Notes: generated by a model not told the origin, from the letters alone. A DNA stretch of 64,000 nucleotides from Ziziphus jujuba (GCF_031755915.1 NC_083390.1:13609001-13673000), one strand, 5' to 3'; positions 26,601 through 38,982 are shown, counted from the stretch's first letter. Translations and numbers: made by a program.

Positions 26601-27220
26601 AGATTGAAGCTTTTGATTGAGCATTTTATAGTAGTGACTAAGGATAAACCTTTTTTTCATGATTTGTTTCATCTCCTCCTAAGTCTCCATTAGACATTCA
26701 CCTACTCTTCTTTGGGCTATGGACTTCTTGTCCCATTACTTAATGGCACAGTCTCCAAATTCTAGGATAGCAAGTTTAACCTTATCGGCTTCTGAGAAGT
26801 GTTGATAATCAAATACCATCTCCATGCATTGCTCTCATTCTAAGTAAGCTTCTAGATCGTTCTTGCCTTGAAAAGGTGGAATCTTGAGCTTAATACTACT
26901 TAAATCATCTTCCTAGTCTTTTATTGTCCTTCCATGTGGTTGTCTTGTGTAGGACTCAAATTCCTCCTCCAATTCATTTTCATAGTTACCATCTTTAAAG
27001 TCCTTTCGGGTTTCTCTATTTCCTTCTCTACCACATCCTCCTTATGGTACATTCCGAATAAGTTGTCGAAATATGGATGCTCTAGAATTTGCAGCTACTT
27101 GCAATTTGAGTTCCTCTATCTCCTTAACCATTGGCTGCATATCTCCCATTAAGGTGGTGAGCACACTGGCGTCAATCCTATCTTAAAGCTCAATGAATCC
27201 TCTTTATCTTTGGACATTTT
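23660..27220 (-). pseudogene. Degenerate gag-pol of gypsy B
   Basis: Minus-strand pieces in gypsy order: gag with MDDML-like and zinc-knuckle relics (about 27200-26100), protease/linker (26030-25510), RT (25770-25050) and integrase (24549-24274). The RT piece has [20 protein letters not shown] and the catalytic box reads YFNDIL, so the first Asp of the YxDD pair is Asn. The integrase piece has DISMNFVLGLPRTKHGKDS and LHGIPRTIISDRDIKF. Stops and frameshifts are frequent; it cannot encode a working polyprotein. Confidence 0.8.
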
Positions 27221-28098
27221 ACTTGCTGATTGTTAGTAATAAAAATAAAAAGATCCTCACTAATTCACTCCTTCATGTGTATCACTCAATTAAGGTGTCA
27301 AACTCTCTTGTTTAATGAATTAACACTCTAACCTTTTACTACTTAAGTTAAATCTACTTGGTTTTTTGCAAACTAATTTAAATTAATTCAAATTTTGCAA
27401 ATAGGTTCAAACTAAATTTAACAATGAGTCTAAACAATGGCAAAGAAATCAAGAATCAAACAAGAAACTATAATATCTAGAATTCGGCTAACTAAAAGTG
27501 GAATAAAATAAATGCAAGTTTTCAGTGATAATTTGGTCAAGCAACAATAATAAAAGGTTTCAAAAATCAAATTGAAAAAGTTTGAAGAATAAAACCAGAA
27601 AATTAACCTTTTTAAAATTAACAAACTCAACTACAATATCAAATAGCTCTAACAACTTGAATTTCAATGATTTTAGATTTCTTCCTTTTTTTTTTTTTCA
27701 AAAAACAACAATGAAGTAAGATTTTTGATGCTACTAATAGGTATCAATTTGTTCTTCCACTTAAAATTTAAACAACTTTTTTGAAAATTACACAATTATA
27801 GTTTTTAGTGCAATTTTGGAACTTTGATGCTTGATGTAACTTTTTTTTTATGCAAGAAAGAATTGGGACAACCAACAAGAACAAAGCAAACAAGAATAAC
27901 AATATAAATGATCAAAGAAAAAAAAAACTTAGAATGACAAGAAGAAAACAAACAATTTTTTTTTTCTATGGACGACAAGGATGAAAGGAAGAAAAATATG
28001 AAGCAATTCTTACCTAATGCAAAAATTACAGAACTAAATGATCAAACAAACAAAAACTATAAATGTAAGATAGATCAAACCTGTACTCAGAAAACCAT

Positions 28099-28110
28099 GC
28101 TCTGATACCA
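28099..28110 (-). other. Primer-binding site of gypsy B (iMet tRNA)
   Basis: The minus strand reads TGGTATCAGAGC, the standard initiator Met-tRNA complement in plant gypsy elements, three bases inside the 5' LTR. Confidence 0.85.
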
Positions 28111-28113
28111 AAT

Positions 28114-29064
28114 TGATACGAATTTAGGTCAACTCTTTTCTAAACTCGTAACAAATAAATTATGAATCATTCTAAGACAAGTTTTGATGAAAACCTCAAC
28201 TCTTCATCAGCTTATGACTAAGAACTTTGGTATAATGATGATGCCGTAATAAGGAATTGATGACCTATTGATAAGTTTAGGACTTGAATACCATAAGCAA
28301 AGCTTGATAAGTTTAATAGTTCTTAGAGAACCAAGAGAGTAATTCACAATTCTGCTGAAAATTCTTAAAACTATTTTATTTAACTAAGGTATGCATATTT
28401 ATAGACAAAGTACAAATTCCAGTTTCCTAAAACAAAAAGTGACTTTAAACCTTTTTCCTAATCATAATTTGACTAATCAAACTTCCTTTAATTGAAATTA
28501 GGAAAGTGATTTAATTTAAACCTAATTTCCTAATCTTAATTTGACTAATTAACCTTCCTTTAATTGAAATTAGGAAATGTGATTTAATTACATGATTAAG
28601 GTAAATTAGGAAACTAATTTGACATTAGTCCAAATATCAAATAAACACAAAAATAATTAAGATTCCTAATTACAATTTGAAAACTAATTAATAACTTGGA
28701 CACTAAGAAAAGTCAATTCAGCCTTAAAGCTTATCAATCAACATAAATGTCACATAGGATGCCATGTGACATTGTCACATCATCCTGTGGTTACCATGTC
28801 ACTATGCCACTTCAGCAATATGCCACATCATCGTGCTAAGTCAGTAAAGGCTTTTCTTCATGAATTTGGCAATGTAATTCTAGATATTGGGCATTCCTTA
28901 ATTCACCTTCTATAGCAAATTTTCCCTGAGAGCTAAACATCTCCTGAATTAAACCATTTAGTGTTTCTTTGGATCTTTTATCTTGAGTTTATGTTAGTGG
29001 TCCTATCTTCAATTGTATAGGATCTTAATTTCAGCTTGTTGTGCTTCTAGGTAGGTCTTCATTA
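28114..29064 (-). repeat. 5' LTR of gypsy B
   Basis: 951 bp. Shares long runs with the 3' copy ('ctttcctttaattgaaatta'-type blocks, 'tcagtaaaggcttttcttca'). Reading minus, it begins with TAATGAAGACC and ends CGTATCA followed by the primer site. Confidence 0.85.
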
Positions 29065-29070
29065 TACATG

Positions 29071-29800
29071 GTATACTAATCTTAGGTAGAAATCATTTTC
29101 ACATGGTAAGAAATGGACAAAAGCTTCATGAGAAATTTATCTTATGGAGCATGAAGTTTCAATGCCTAATTTATCAAGGCTTTATCAAAAAGAAGGGGAG
29201 TCAATAGGTATTATTTCAATATTCTTGAACTAGAGTTTGTAAGATTGACATAAGATGGAGCTAAGGAAGAAGGCTAAACGAATTGAGCTTTGCGATTTAT
29301 TTGAGCTAGCTAGCTTTTTAAGCCGTTCATTATGAAGACATAGTCAAGGAATAACATTAAAAGAAGATTTCATCCTATGGTAGTTATTATGGAGATCCTA
29401 ATGTTGATATATAGGGTCGATGTTGACAATCAATATGGTGGAACAATTGAGATTTACTTGGCCCAAGTTATGGTTTCAGGACCATATACTTGCAGGGTCT
29501 TATTAAGATCGTTGAAAGCTCAAGTTCCTTAATTGACATATGATGCAAGGAATAATAGGTATGAACTAGAAAAGATTTACTCGTTTGACATTTCCAAGAC
29601 TGATCAAATATTTAATCTTTTGTTTGAAGATAAAGTGGTTTGATTATCCAATGATCATGTTATTCCTACGAATGAGGAGATGAAGAATAAATTATATTAC
29701 AAATGGTATAATATATGGACTCACTCTACATTAGTTGTTTTGTATTTCGATTCAAGGAATGATAGATAAAGGACCATTAAGGTACCTTGAAAATAAGTAG
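29071..29800 (+). pseudogene. Gag-like relic of element C
   Basis: The + strand near 29565-29760 reads EKIYSFDISKTDQIFNLLFED, stops, then EEMKNKLYYKWYNIWTHST. This resembles the zinc-binding end of gag-like proteins in plant non-autonomous gypsy elements, where a '..YCK.H...SH.TN.C..FRD..' pattern is usual. Here the Cys is Tyr, the His is Tyr and stops interrupt the frame, so it is dead. The 5' part of the gag lies at 22245-22718 on the other side of the nested element. Confidence 0.5.
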
Positions 29801-30165
29801 GATGACTAAGTAGAGCTAAATTTTATAGCCACTGAGCCTAGGCCATAAGGGGAGCAATGGTCTAAAGAAAAAAAAAAAAAACTCATTTAAGGTGGACGAC
29901 CATATGAAATAGAGAAAATTGTTTTTGGCTAACCAAGCTATTTTCAATGGATTTGAGCTGAGCTTTATGATAATACATGTTTGGCCGGCGTAGGTGGTAA
30001 TGTTGATCTTGGGTTGTGGGTTGACTATTTGTCATTTTGGATAGCCAACTTGCACAAGGTTAAAGTATGATCGAAGTTATGGTGCAATAATTTGTCTAGG
30101 GCTATTCATTTTAAAACAACTTAACGGCATTATTTATTTTTCTTAGATAAAATAATAAAATAAGG

Positions 30166-31216
30166 TGCATTATTTATACCATTATTTTCAGCCAAATGAT
30201 GAAAATGAGTAATTTGGGTTCTAAGCCTAAAAGTGGATTATAGTGATAACGATTTTGGAAACGATATTCAAAGGGTGACAATTTTTGTTAAGCCAAAGAA
30301 TGTTCAGCTAAGACTTTTATATTGATGGCCAAAGTTTATTTTATGGTCGAAATTCATTAATGGAGATATGGAGATCTGGACGAATAATTTTTATTAGGAC
30401 ACGAAAAATGTTGACATTAATATTTTTAACTTTGTAATGGTAGAATATTGAGCCTAAATGCAACATTTTTGGCTTTTTGAGATTAACATTATAGGATCAA
30501 CCCTTAGAAATAAAAAATTTTGTGATCAATCTTTTGAGATCATCATATTTGATAACAACATTTTTGACTTATAGAATGTTGAGCCTAACAGTTTGTTTTT
30601 CTTGAGTTGAGATCAACATTTTGAGATAAAATGTTGATCCTAGATTTTAAAATATTTTTGGCCTAGAGTTTTGTTGAATGAACGGAAAACTTGTTTTATT
30701 TTTGTTTTAGGATAAATATCATAGATAAAAATATTACTTGTAAGAGCCTTATATGAAGTGGAAGTCTAATTATATTTGGTCTTTTATGGAAAGATATTAT
30801 AGGTTCATAATTTTTGGATACAAGAATTCTAGTTCTATTGGGATTAAAGATCATCAAAGGCTATATAAAGGAATTAGATATTAGATTTCAACTACCTCTC
30901 TTGCTACACAAATACTCTCTTGATAGGAATTAATATTCAAGCATTCAGGTTTCATGAGTTTCCATATTTTCTAGATTTTCTTTTAGATTTCGATTTGTTT
31001 CTATTTTTTCATCATTACTTATTTGAATTTGGCTTGTAAAAGTCTTTTAATCTTAGTGCAATAAAAGCATATATTGGAAATTAGTTCTCTATTTTTTAGT
31101 ACAATTGTTTGACTAGAAGTTATATTTGTATATTATTTTTACTTTTTTCCTTTAAACTTGTAATGTGAAGGTGACACACTCTTAAGCACTTAGGGACATT
31201 AACTAAATAATCAATA
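30166..31216 (+). repeat. Right (3') LTR of element C
   Basis: Partner of 21143-22213. It is preceded by a weak purine-rich stretch (AAAATAAGG). The 5'-'atatcaatatat' end matches the left LTR up to about 31216. Confidence 0.7.
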
Positions 31217-31482
31217 TATCTTATTTCATAATTTATTCTTAACCTTTGAGTATTGTGGCTGGTGTTATAGCCTCGGGTGTAATGATTACTAGTATGATGG
31301 CCACTGGTGTTACGGCCATGATGGGCATGATTAATGCTATGGACATTATATATGTTGTAATGAGCATCGGTATTATGAGTGTGAATTGCCTATTGAGCAT
31401 GAATGACCTTGTGATCGACATTAATAGTAAGCTATCAGATGGGCATGATTAGTGTGATAATGATAGTGAGCATGAATATGGT
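31217..31482. other. Spacer with a GC-richer, repeat-like stretch
   Basis: Between element C and gypsy A lies about 230 bp of sequence less AT-rich than its surroundings. It has recurring 'gatggccactggtgttacggcc', 'gatgggcatgatta' and 'gagcatgaat' units. One + frame is rich in Tyr, Gly, His and Cys with stops (YDGHWCYGHDGHD). It may be a decayed tandem repeat or a fragment of a Gly/His-rich coding region. I do not recognise it. Confidence 0.4.
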
Positions 31483-32580
31483 TGATACGTGACTTGATCC
31501 TAAACCCTTATTAAATTAGCCCAGATCAAAATTAAGTTCATATTCTAATGGCCACCTTGACCCCTAATCAACCTGTGAATAGAAATCTTGGTATATGTTG
31601 AAGATGCCACAATAGATTATGTATTGTCCTATTGATAAGTCAAACTAAAATGCTTGTTCTATATTCAGTGTTTTAGGTGTTCTAAGAGAACAAAAAGAAA
31701 TCTTTCTCACAATAGTTTTTCTAGATGAATAATGTAGTGCCTTTTATTGAGAAAATAAGCCTTTAAATAGGCTAAAACAAAAATCAAAAACCCTAAAAAC
31801 AATAAGTAAAATTGGCCAATATTGTTAAAATAATGATGTGGCCGAATTCCACAAGTCTTTCCTAATCTAATTTGTATTAATTAATTCCTTACTTTTGAAA
31901 GAGAAATTAATTAATTTACAATCAAAAAATATTAAAATTAAACCTTCCTAAATAAATTTTTCCAGCTAAAAAATAAAAAAACTATTTCCTAAAACAAAAG
32001 TCAAATTTCAGATTTGAAAAGTATTTAAATAGTTTTTCCAGTAAGCTGTCCTTGTCCTATCTCCATCTAATTTAGGCTCTAAATCTCATCCAATATGCCT
32101 AGTAGGATTAGAACTAGTTCTTACTCATTGTCATTGATTGGAGTAGTCAAAACTTGCTTGGAATGCAAATAAACTCCTTCCCAGCATGAAACAAGCAAAA
32201 CCCGGCCAATATAGAAGCTTGGACGCTAATGACATGCTTGGGTGCTCTTGCTTCTACCTTGGTATGATTTTATGACCTTCTGTTAAGCTCAATCACATTT
32301 ATAAACTCATAAACTTGCCCCTTGCTGCTTGGAGTCTTCAAATGCACCAAAATAGCTTTCCGGATCCATTTCTGCCTTTAAAACTTGAATGCTCAGCACG
32401 GGCTTAGAATCTTCTAGTATAATTTTGCCTTCTTGAGATTTAATTACTCTTTGTATGAAACCAACAAGATTTTCCTTCAATCTCTTAGCTTGAGCTCTAG
32501 TAATTGGCCTGATCTTCAGTTGTACAGGATCAACACCCTAGCAAGTAGTTGGTTGTACTAGTACAGGTGGGTTCTCATCA
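31483..32580 (-). repeat. 3' LTR of gypsy A
   Basis: 1098 bp, TGATGAGAACC..CGTATCA on the minus strand. It carries a small deletion near its end compared with the 5' LTR and many substitutions. The first ~250 bp (minus) hold an open coding tail with PITRAQAKRLKE. Confidence 0.9.
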
Positions 32581-35500
32581 TTCCCTTCCTTTTGAGAGTG
32601 ATTTGTCCTCAAATCGGAATCCTCACCTGCAGAAAAATGAGACAAATTAGAAACATTAAAAGTAGCACTCACATTGTAGTCACCTGGTAAATCAAGCTTG
32701 TAGGTGTTCTCATTGACCCTCTCCAAAACTAGAAAAGGTCCATCTCTTTGAGGCATAAGCTTTAACTTGTGTTGTTCAGGAAACTTCTCTTTTCTTAAGT
32801 GCAACCAAACCTAGTCATTTGGTTCAAACACCATCTTAATTCAGCCTTGATTAGCATCTTTAGCATACTGCTCAGTCCTCCTTTCAATATTTGCTCTAGT
32901 TTTCTTATGAATGTGCTTGACAAACTTAGCTTTTTGTTTACCATCTAGATTAGGACGTTCACTTAAAGATAAATGTGTTAAATATAATGGAGTTAAAGGA
33001 TTAAAACCATAAACAATTTTAAATGGTGAATATTTAGTAGCATAATATATGGTTTTATTATAAACAAACTCAACACGAGGCAAACATTCTTCCCAAGTTC
33101 TCGAATTTCTACTAATTAATACTCTTAACAATACAGACAAAGTTCTATTTACTACTTTAGTTTGACCATCAGTCTGTGGATGACAAATAGTGAAAAATAA
33201 AAGTTTTGTGCCTAGCTTAGCCCACAATGTCTTCCAAAAGTAACTTAAAAACTTAGCATCCTTATATGAAATAATGGTCCTAGGCATGCCATGTAGTCTG
33301 ATCACTGTATATGATGCATCATCAGTTTTATTACATGCTATGAAGTATGCCATCTTAGAAAACCTATCAAAAAAAAAAAAAAAAAAAGAATCTTTGCCCA
33401 TCCTTGACCTAGGTAATACCAATACAAAATCCATAGATAAATCTATCTAAGGATGAAAAGTAATAGGTACCAGCATATACAAACCATGTGGTTTCAACTT
33501 AGATTTTAATTTTCTACACATGAGACACTTCTCACACATCCTCTTTACATCCCTCCTCATATTTGGCCAATCGAAATGTTCTTATAATATGGAAAAAATT
33601 TTTGCTACACCAAAGTGTCCCATTAAACCCCCATCTTAACCTTCCCTAACAAGTAATTATCTAATGTCACAACAAGGCATGCAAAGTTGACTTTTCCGAA
33701 ATAGGTATCCATCAAATATATAGAATTTATTATAACCATGTTTAGCACAATTTCTATATATCTTACCAAAGTCACTATCATGCTCATAAATTTCCTTTAA
33801 TTGTTCAAAACCAAGCAATGTAGCATCTAAGGTTGAAAACAACATATACCTTTGGGATAAATCATCGATTACCATATTTTCTTTACCTTTCTTATAGTGG
33901 ATGACATAGGAAAAAGGCTTAATGAATTCAATCCACTTCCCATGCCATTGATAAGCTTTCCTTGGCATTTGATATGCTTCAAAGATTCATGATCTGTATG
34001 GATCACAAATTCCTTCGGCATCAAGTAATGTTGCCATGTCTCCAAAGCTCGAACTAAAGCATACATCTATTTGTCATAGGTTGGATAATTCAATGCTGCC
34101 CTATTCAATTTCTCACTAAAGGATGCTATAGCTCTTCCTTCTTGCATCAACACAGCTCCAATACCTATACCTGAGGCATCACATTCAATTTCAAAAGTTT
34201 TAGAAAAATTTAGTAAAACCAATAAAGGAGCATTAGTTAATTTTTCTTTCAACAAGTAAAAAGACTTCTCTTGTGCTTCTTCCCATTGGACCCTCACACT
34301 CTTCTTGACTATTTCGGTCAATGGTGCTGTAATAATACTAAAACCTTTGACAAATTCTCTTGTAGAAGCTAGCCAAACCATGAAAACTTCTTAAGTACAA
34401 TCTTTGTTTCCTAAGTGCCTCTAAAACTAATTTAAGATGTTCTACATATTCATCTAAAATCCTACAATATACAAGAATATTATCAAAATAAACAACCAAA
34501 AATTTCCCAATGAATGGATGCATGACATGGTTCATTAGTCTCAGGAAAGTGCTAGGTGCATTAGTTAATCCAAACGGCATTACTAACCACTCATACAAAC
34601 CATATTCTGTCTTAAACACAGTCTTCCACTTATCTCCCTCTTTCATTCTTATTTGATGATACCCACTCTATCAATTTTTGAAAACATGCATGCACCATAT
34701 AATTCATCAAGTATATCATCTAATTTAGGAATAGGATGTCTATACTTGATAGTGATGTTATTAATAGCCCTAAAACCTACGCACATTCTCCAAGATCCAT
34801 CTTTCTTAGGTACTAACAACACATTTACAGCACATGGACTCATGCTTTCTCTAATGTAACCTTTGTCTAGCAATTCATTTACATGTCATTGAAGCTCCTT
34901 TGTCTCCTCGAGAATACTTATATATGCAAGTCTATTAGGAATTGCGGATCCAGGGATAAAATCTATTTGGTGTTTAATCCCTCGAATAGGTGGCAAACCA
35001 CTAGGAATATCCTCCGAAAAAATATCATTAAACTCTTACAAAAGAGAAAAAATAGAGCTCGGCAATATAGGCTCTTCACGGTTAGCTAGATGATTTAAAA
35101 ATGCATCTTTATACATCATGACCAGCATATGTTTTTTATTTAAAAATGCCTTTTTAACCTGACCTTAACTAAGATAAAAGTTGTTTTTTTTTTCTTCTCT
35201 TCCTTTTTCTTCTCACTCTCAGGTTTTGAAAGCTTACTTGAGTGATGCAGCTCAGTTTTTTTCTCTTGTTTGCTTGTTAAAGCTATTGGTGGCATGATGG
35301 TTTTCTCCCTTTGCCATTTAGCCTCCCTCCTTTGTCGCATTGGCATTTGATCTCTAAACAGCTCCCTTGGTGTCAACAGCTCAAGCTTAATTTTCTTACC
35401 TTTAAATCGAAACACAATGGAATTTTCTCAGTCATAGTGTATGGTATTCTTGTTAATTTGCCATGATCTTCCCAATAAAATATGTCATGCATGCATAGGT

Positions 35501-37021
35501 ACAACACCACACAAAACCGCATCCACATAGTTATCAATACTAAACTTTATCTTGGTTTATTTATTTACCTTCATCTCTCCACTATCATTAAGCCATTGAA
35601 GTCTATATGGTTTTGGATGTTTGATTGTTGTTATACTTAATTTCTCCACCACAATAGTGCTAATAACATTGGTACAAATTCTACTATCTATAATCATATT
35701 ACAAATATTACCTTAAATATCACATTGAGTATGGAAGATGTTTTCTCTTTGCGCCTGTTCTTCATCTTTATACACGGCCAAGACTCTATGTGCCACCAAA
35801 CTTAACTGGCCTTTAAAGCCTTTTGAGTTATAGGTTTATCATGTTCTTCATCTTTGGATTCTCTTTCATCCTGCTCAATTTTGGCTTTAGATGCTTCACT
35901 ATCATATTCCAACTCTCCATTATCCTTTAGCACCATAATTCTTCTATTTGGATATTGATTGGCAATATGTCCATGGCCCTGACATTTAAAATACACAATA
36001 TCACGAGCTCTCAATGGTTTAGAATTAGATTTACCACTCGGTTTTGGTGCTTATGTAGATTTGGTCTAGGTATCTATTGCTTCAACTTTAGTCTTAGCTT
36101 GAATGCGGTATTACTTCTCCAACTAGTTGAATTTGACCTTCAGCTGCTTGAAGCTCTTTTAAGCTATGTGTCACCACCCCTCCTTTTAAGTTGGTTATCA
36201 ATTTTGATGGCAAAATGCAACATCTCTTCCGATTCCACATACTACTATAATTCCACTTGGTTGGCAATCTCTCAGTTTAGTCCTTTAAGAAACCTAGCCA
36301 TTGTTGCCTCACGGTCTTCATTGAAGCTCAGCCTCATCATGAGCATCTCTATCTTCTTGTAATAGTCCACTACCTATCTATTTCCTTGAGATAAAGATTG
36401 TAATCTCTAACGCAACATACAGTGATAATGGCTTGGTACAAACCTCTTCCTCATGGCTCTTTTCATTTGCCTCCAGATGATTATTGACTCATCACCAACT
36501 TTCCTTCGGGTAGTTTGTTCATTGTTCCACCATTTTAATGCATAGTTTCCAATTTCTAAGGCTACCAGCTTAACTTTTTTTGCCTCTGAATAATTATGAC
36601 AATCAAAGATCATCTCCATATGTTCTTCCCATTCTAATTAAGCCTCTAGATCACTCTTTTCCAAAAATGGTGGTATACTAACCTTGATATTTCCTAAATG
36701 ATCATCTTCTTCTTGGTGTTATCTACCATGGTTTTACCTTCCTTGAAGTGCAAACATGTCTTTGTACTCCTCAAAATTGTCTCCAAAGTCCCCTTCTCTA
36801 ATTTCTTTCCAAATCTATCCATAGCCTCCTCTATCTCGACCATGTCCTCCTTGTCGTTCCATCCTAGGGTTTGATATTATTTTTTGGTTCTCAAACCTAC
36901 TGATCCTTTGATCAAATTGATCAAATCGAGCATTCATCCTTTGTAATTGCTTCAACACCACCTGCATGTCAGTAAGTTCGACTGAACTCCCTGATGCTGT
37001 AGATTCTCCCTTGAATCCCAC
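32541..37021 (-). pseudogene. Degenerate gag-pol polyprotein of gypsy A
   Basis: Minus-strand pieces in order: gag (37021-36400, with LKWWNN and MKRAMRKRFVPSHY), zinc knuckle (near 36000; FKCQGHGHIANQYPN with the outer Cys residues changed to Tyr), RT (34873-34400, [21 protein letters not shown], then YFDNIL instead of YFDDIL), RNase H (34381-33870, FEIECDASGIGIGAVL, KEFVIHTDHESLKHI), integrase (33968-32841, [33 protein letters not shown]) and a GPY/F-like module ([16 protein letters not shown]). A poly(T) run codes six Phe in the integrase. Stops and frameshifts separate the pieces, so it is inactive. Confidence 0.88.
32581..32593 (-). other. Polypurine tract of gypsy A
   Basis: The minus strand reads AAAAGGAAGGGAA immediately before the 3' LTR start TGATGAG. 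Confidence 0.85.
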
Positions 37022-37844
37022 GGAATCCTATCCAAGTTCTCTTATAGAATCACCTCCTCTTCTTATTCTTGAATCTATCATGTTAGTGAAATAATGCAGG
37101 AAATCTCACCAAGTTCACTCCCTCATGTGTATCACTCAAACAAGGTCTCGTTCACTCGTATTTTCATACTAGTTTCAGCTTTGGACCTTCTTTTAGGTTC
37201 ATAATCTCTTATGTTTTTTTACTCAGAGACTATCTCAAAGTTCTAATAAAACACACTTAAAACCAGCAGCTAGATTACAAGTATGTCCTAATTAAACGCA
37301 TCAATAAAGCAGAAGCAAGAAGCAAGCAAATTCTGAGTGAATTATAAAATCTACTCTCGGTTTTACTATCCAAAAATGAAGAAAATAACAAAGGCAATTT
37401 TCAAATTTAGCAAGGTAATAAGCCAGAATATTAGAGACCAAAATTCAAGGATCAATTTAGAAAAGGATTCAATTAATTGACAAGAACACAATTTCGAACA
37501 AAATATGAGATAGTCGTTGGTTGTAGTTTTTGTAATTTAGGTCTTTATATCAAATCCTTCAACCAATTATAATCCAATCAATTTACCTAATCAAAATTAA
37601 AACCAGCAAGGAAAATAATAATAAACCAAATCAATAAGAACTAACATGAAAACCAACCAACAAACTAGAAAGCGAACATAAATTTGGCTAAGCAAAAGGA
37701 AACCCTAATTTGGCTATGAATTTTTTTTTTTTTTCATGCAGAAAATGTATGGGCAGAAAACAACCTTAACCTAATGCTAAAGTTGTAGAATAACACAAAA
37801 ATAAAATAAAGCAAATAAGATAGATCAAACCTAAATAGAATTCG

Positions 37845-37856
37845 GCTCTGATACCA
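37845..37856 (-). other. Primer-binding site of gypsy A (iMet tRNA)
   Basis: The minus strand reads TGGTATCAGAGC two bases inside the 5' LTR. Confidence 0.88.
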
Positions 37857-37858
37857 AA

Positions 37859-38977
37859 TGATATGAACTTAGGTTGACTTGCTCCTAAATTCGTATTAAA
37901 TTAGCCCGGATCAAAATTAAGTTCAGATTCTACTAGCCACCTTGACCTGTACTCAACTTGTGAATAGAAATCTTGATATATGTCAAAGACACCATAATAG
38001 GTTAGGGATTGTCCTATTGATAAGTCAAACTAAAATGCTCGTTCTCTATTCGGTATTTTAGGTGTTTCAAGAGAATAAAGAGAAATCTTTCTCACAATAA
38101 TTTTTCTGGATGAATAAGGTAGTGTCATTTATTAAGAAAATAAGCCTTTAAATAGGCTAAAGTAACAAAAATCAAAAACTTTAAAAACAATAAGTAAAAC
38201 CGGCCAATATAGCTAAAACCATGATGTGGTCGAATTTCATAAGTCTTTTCTAATCTAATTTATATTAATTAATTCCTTAATTTTGAAAGAGGAATTAATT
38301 AATTTACAATCAAAAAAATATTAACATTCAACCTTCCTAAATAAATTTGTTCAGCAAATAATTAAATAAAAAAATAAAAGACTACTTCCTAAAATAAAAG
38401 TCAAATTTTAGATTTGGAAAGTAGTTGACTAGATTTTCCAATAAGCTATCCTTGTCCAATCTTCAACTAATTTAGACTCCAAATCTGATCTAATATACGT
38501 TGTAAAATGCCTAGTATGATTAGAACTGGTTCCCACATGTTGCCATTGATAGTCTTGGATTGCAAGTAAGCTCCTTTCCAACGCCAAACAAGCAAAACTC
38601 GGCCAATGTAGAGGCCTGGATGCTAATGAAATGCTTGGGCGCCCTTACTTCTACCTTGGAATGATTTTATGACCTCTTGTTAAGCTCAATCATGTTCGTA
38701 AGCTCACAAACTCGTCCTTTACTACCCAGAGTCTTCAAATGCACTAAAACAACTTTCTAGGTCCATTTATGCCTTTAAAACCTGAATGTTTAGCACGGGC
38801 TTAGGATCTTCTAGTATAACTATGCCGTCTTGAGATTTAATTACTCCTTTTATGAAACTAACAAGATTTTCCTTAAACCTTTTAGTTTAAGCTCTAGTAA
38901 TTGGTCTGGTCTTCAATTGTACAGGATCAGCACCCCAGCAAGTAGTTGGTTGTAGGGGTATAGGCGGGTTCTCATCA
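37859..38977 (-). repeat. 5' LTR of gypsy A
   Basis: 1119 bp partner of 31483-32580. Same family as the solo LTR at 17464-18596 and the fragment at 1-677. Confidence 0.9.
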
Positions 38978-38982
38978 ATGGG

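Larger units (their letters stand above)
22719..29064 (-). mobile_element. Ty3/gypsy element B, nested in element C
   Basis: A 6.35-kb element on the minus strand. Its LTRs are 28114-29064 (5') and 22719-23641 (3'). Next to the 5' LTR is a primer site for initiator Met-tRNA (28099-28110), and next to the 3' LTR a polypurine tract (23642-23654). Flanks are TATAT on the left and TACAT on the right, a one-mismatch 5-bp target duplication. Gag, protease, RT and integrase pieces occur in the right order on the minus strand but in many broken frames. It belongs to a family related to element A. Confidence 0.85.
21143..31216 (+). mobile_element. Non-autonomous gag-only LTR retroelement (element C), split by a nested gypsy
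   Basis: Two direct repeats of about 1.05-1.07 kb, 21143-22213 and 30166-31216, share long runs such as 'gtaatttgggttct', 'gttgagcctaa' and 'aggctatataaagg'. Just inside the left copy is TGGCATGCTCAGTGGGAC, a primer-site-like sequence. Removing the insertion at 22719-29064 leaves only about 1.6 kb of internal DNA, too short for pol, with weak gag-like coding. That fits a LARD-like non-autonomous element. The outer ends are approximate to about 20 bp and no clean target duplication was found. Confidence 0.75.
31483..38977 (-). mobile_element. Ty3/gypsy element A, 7.5 kb, decayed
   Basis: Minus-strand element with LTRs at 37859-38977 (5') and 31483-32580 (3'), a Met-tRNA primer site and a polypurine tract, both in place. 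Flanks are ATGGT on the left and ATGGG on the right, close to a 5-bp target duplication. Gag, zinc knuckle, RT, RNase H, integrase and a GPY/F-like tail follow in the order of Ty3/gypsy (integrase last). The polyprotein tail reads on into the 3' LTR, a trait of some chromoviruses such as the CRM group; the clade is inferred, not shown. Confidence 0.9.
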
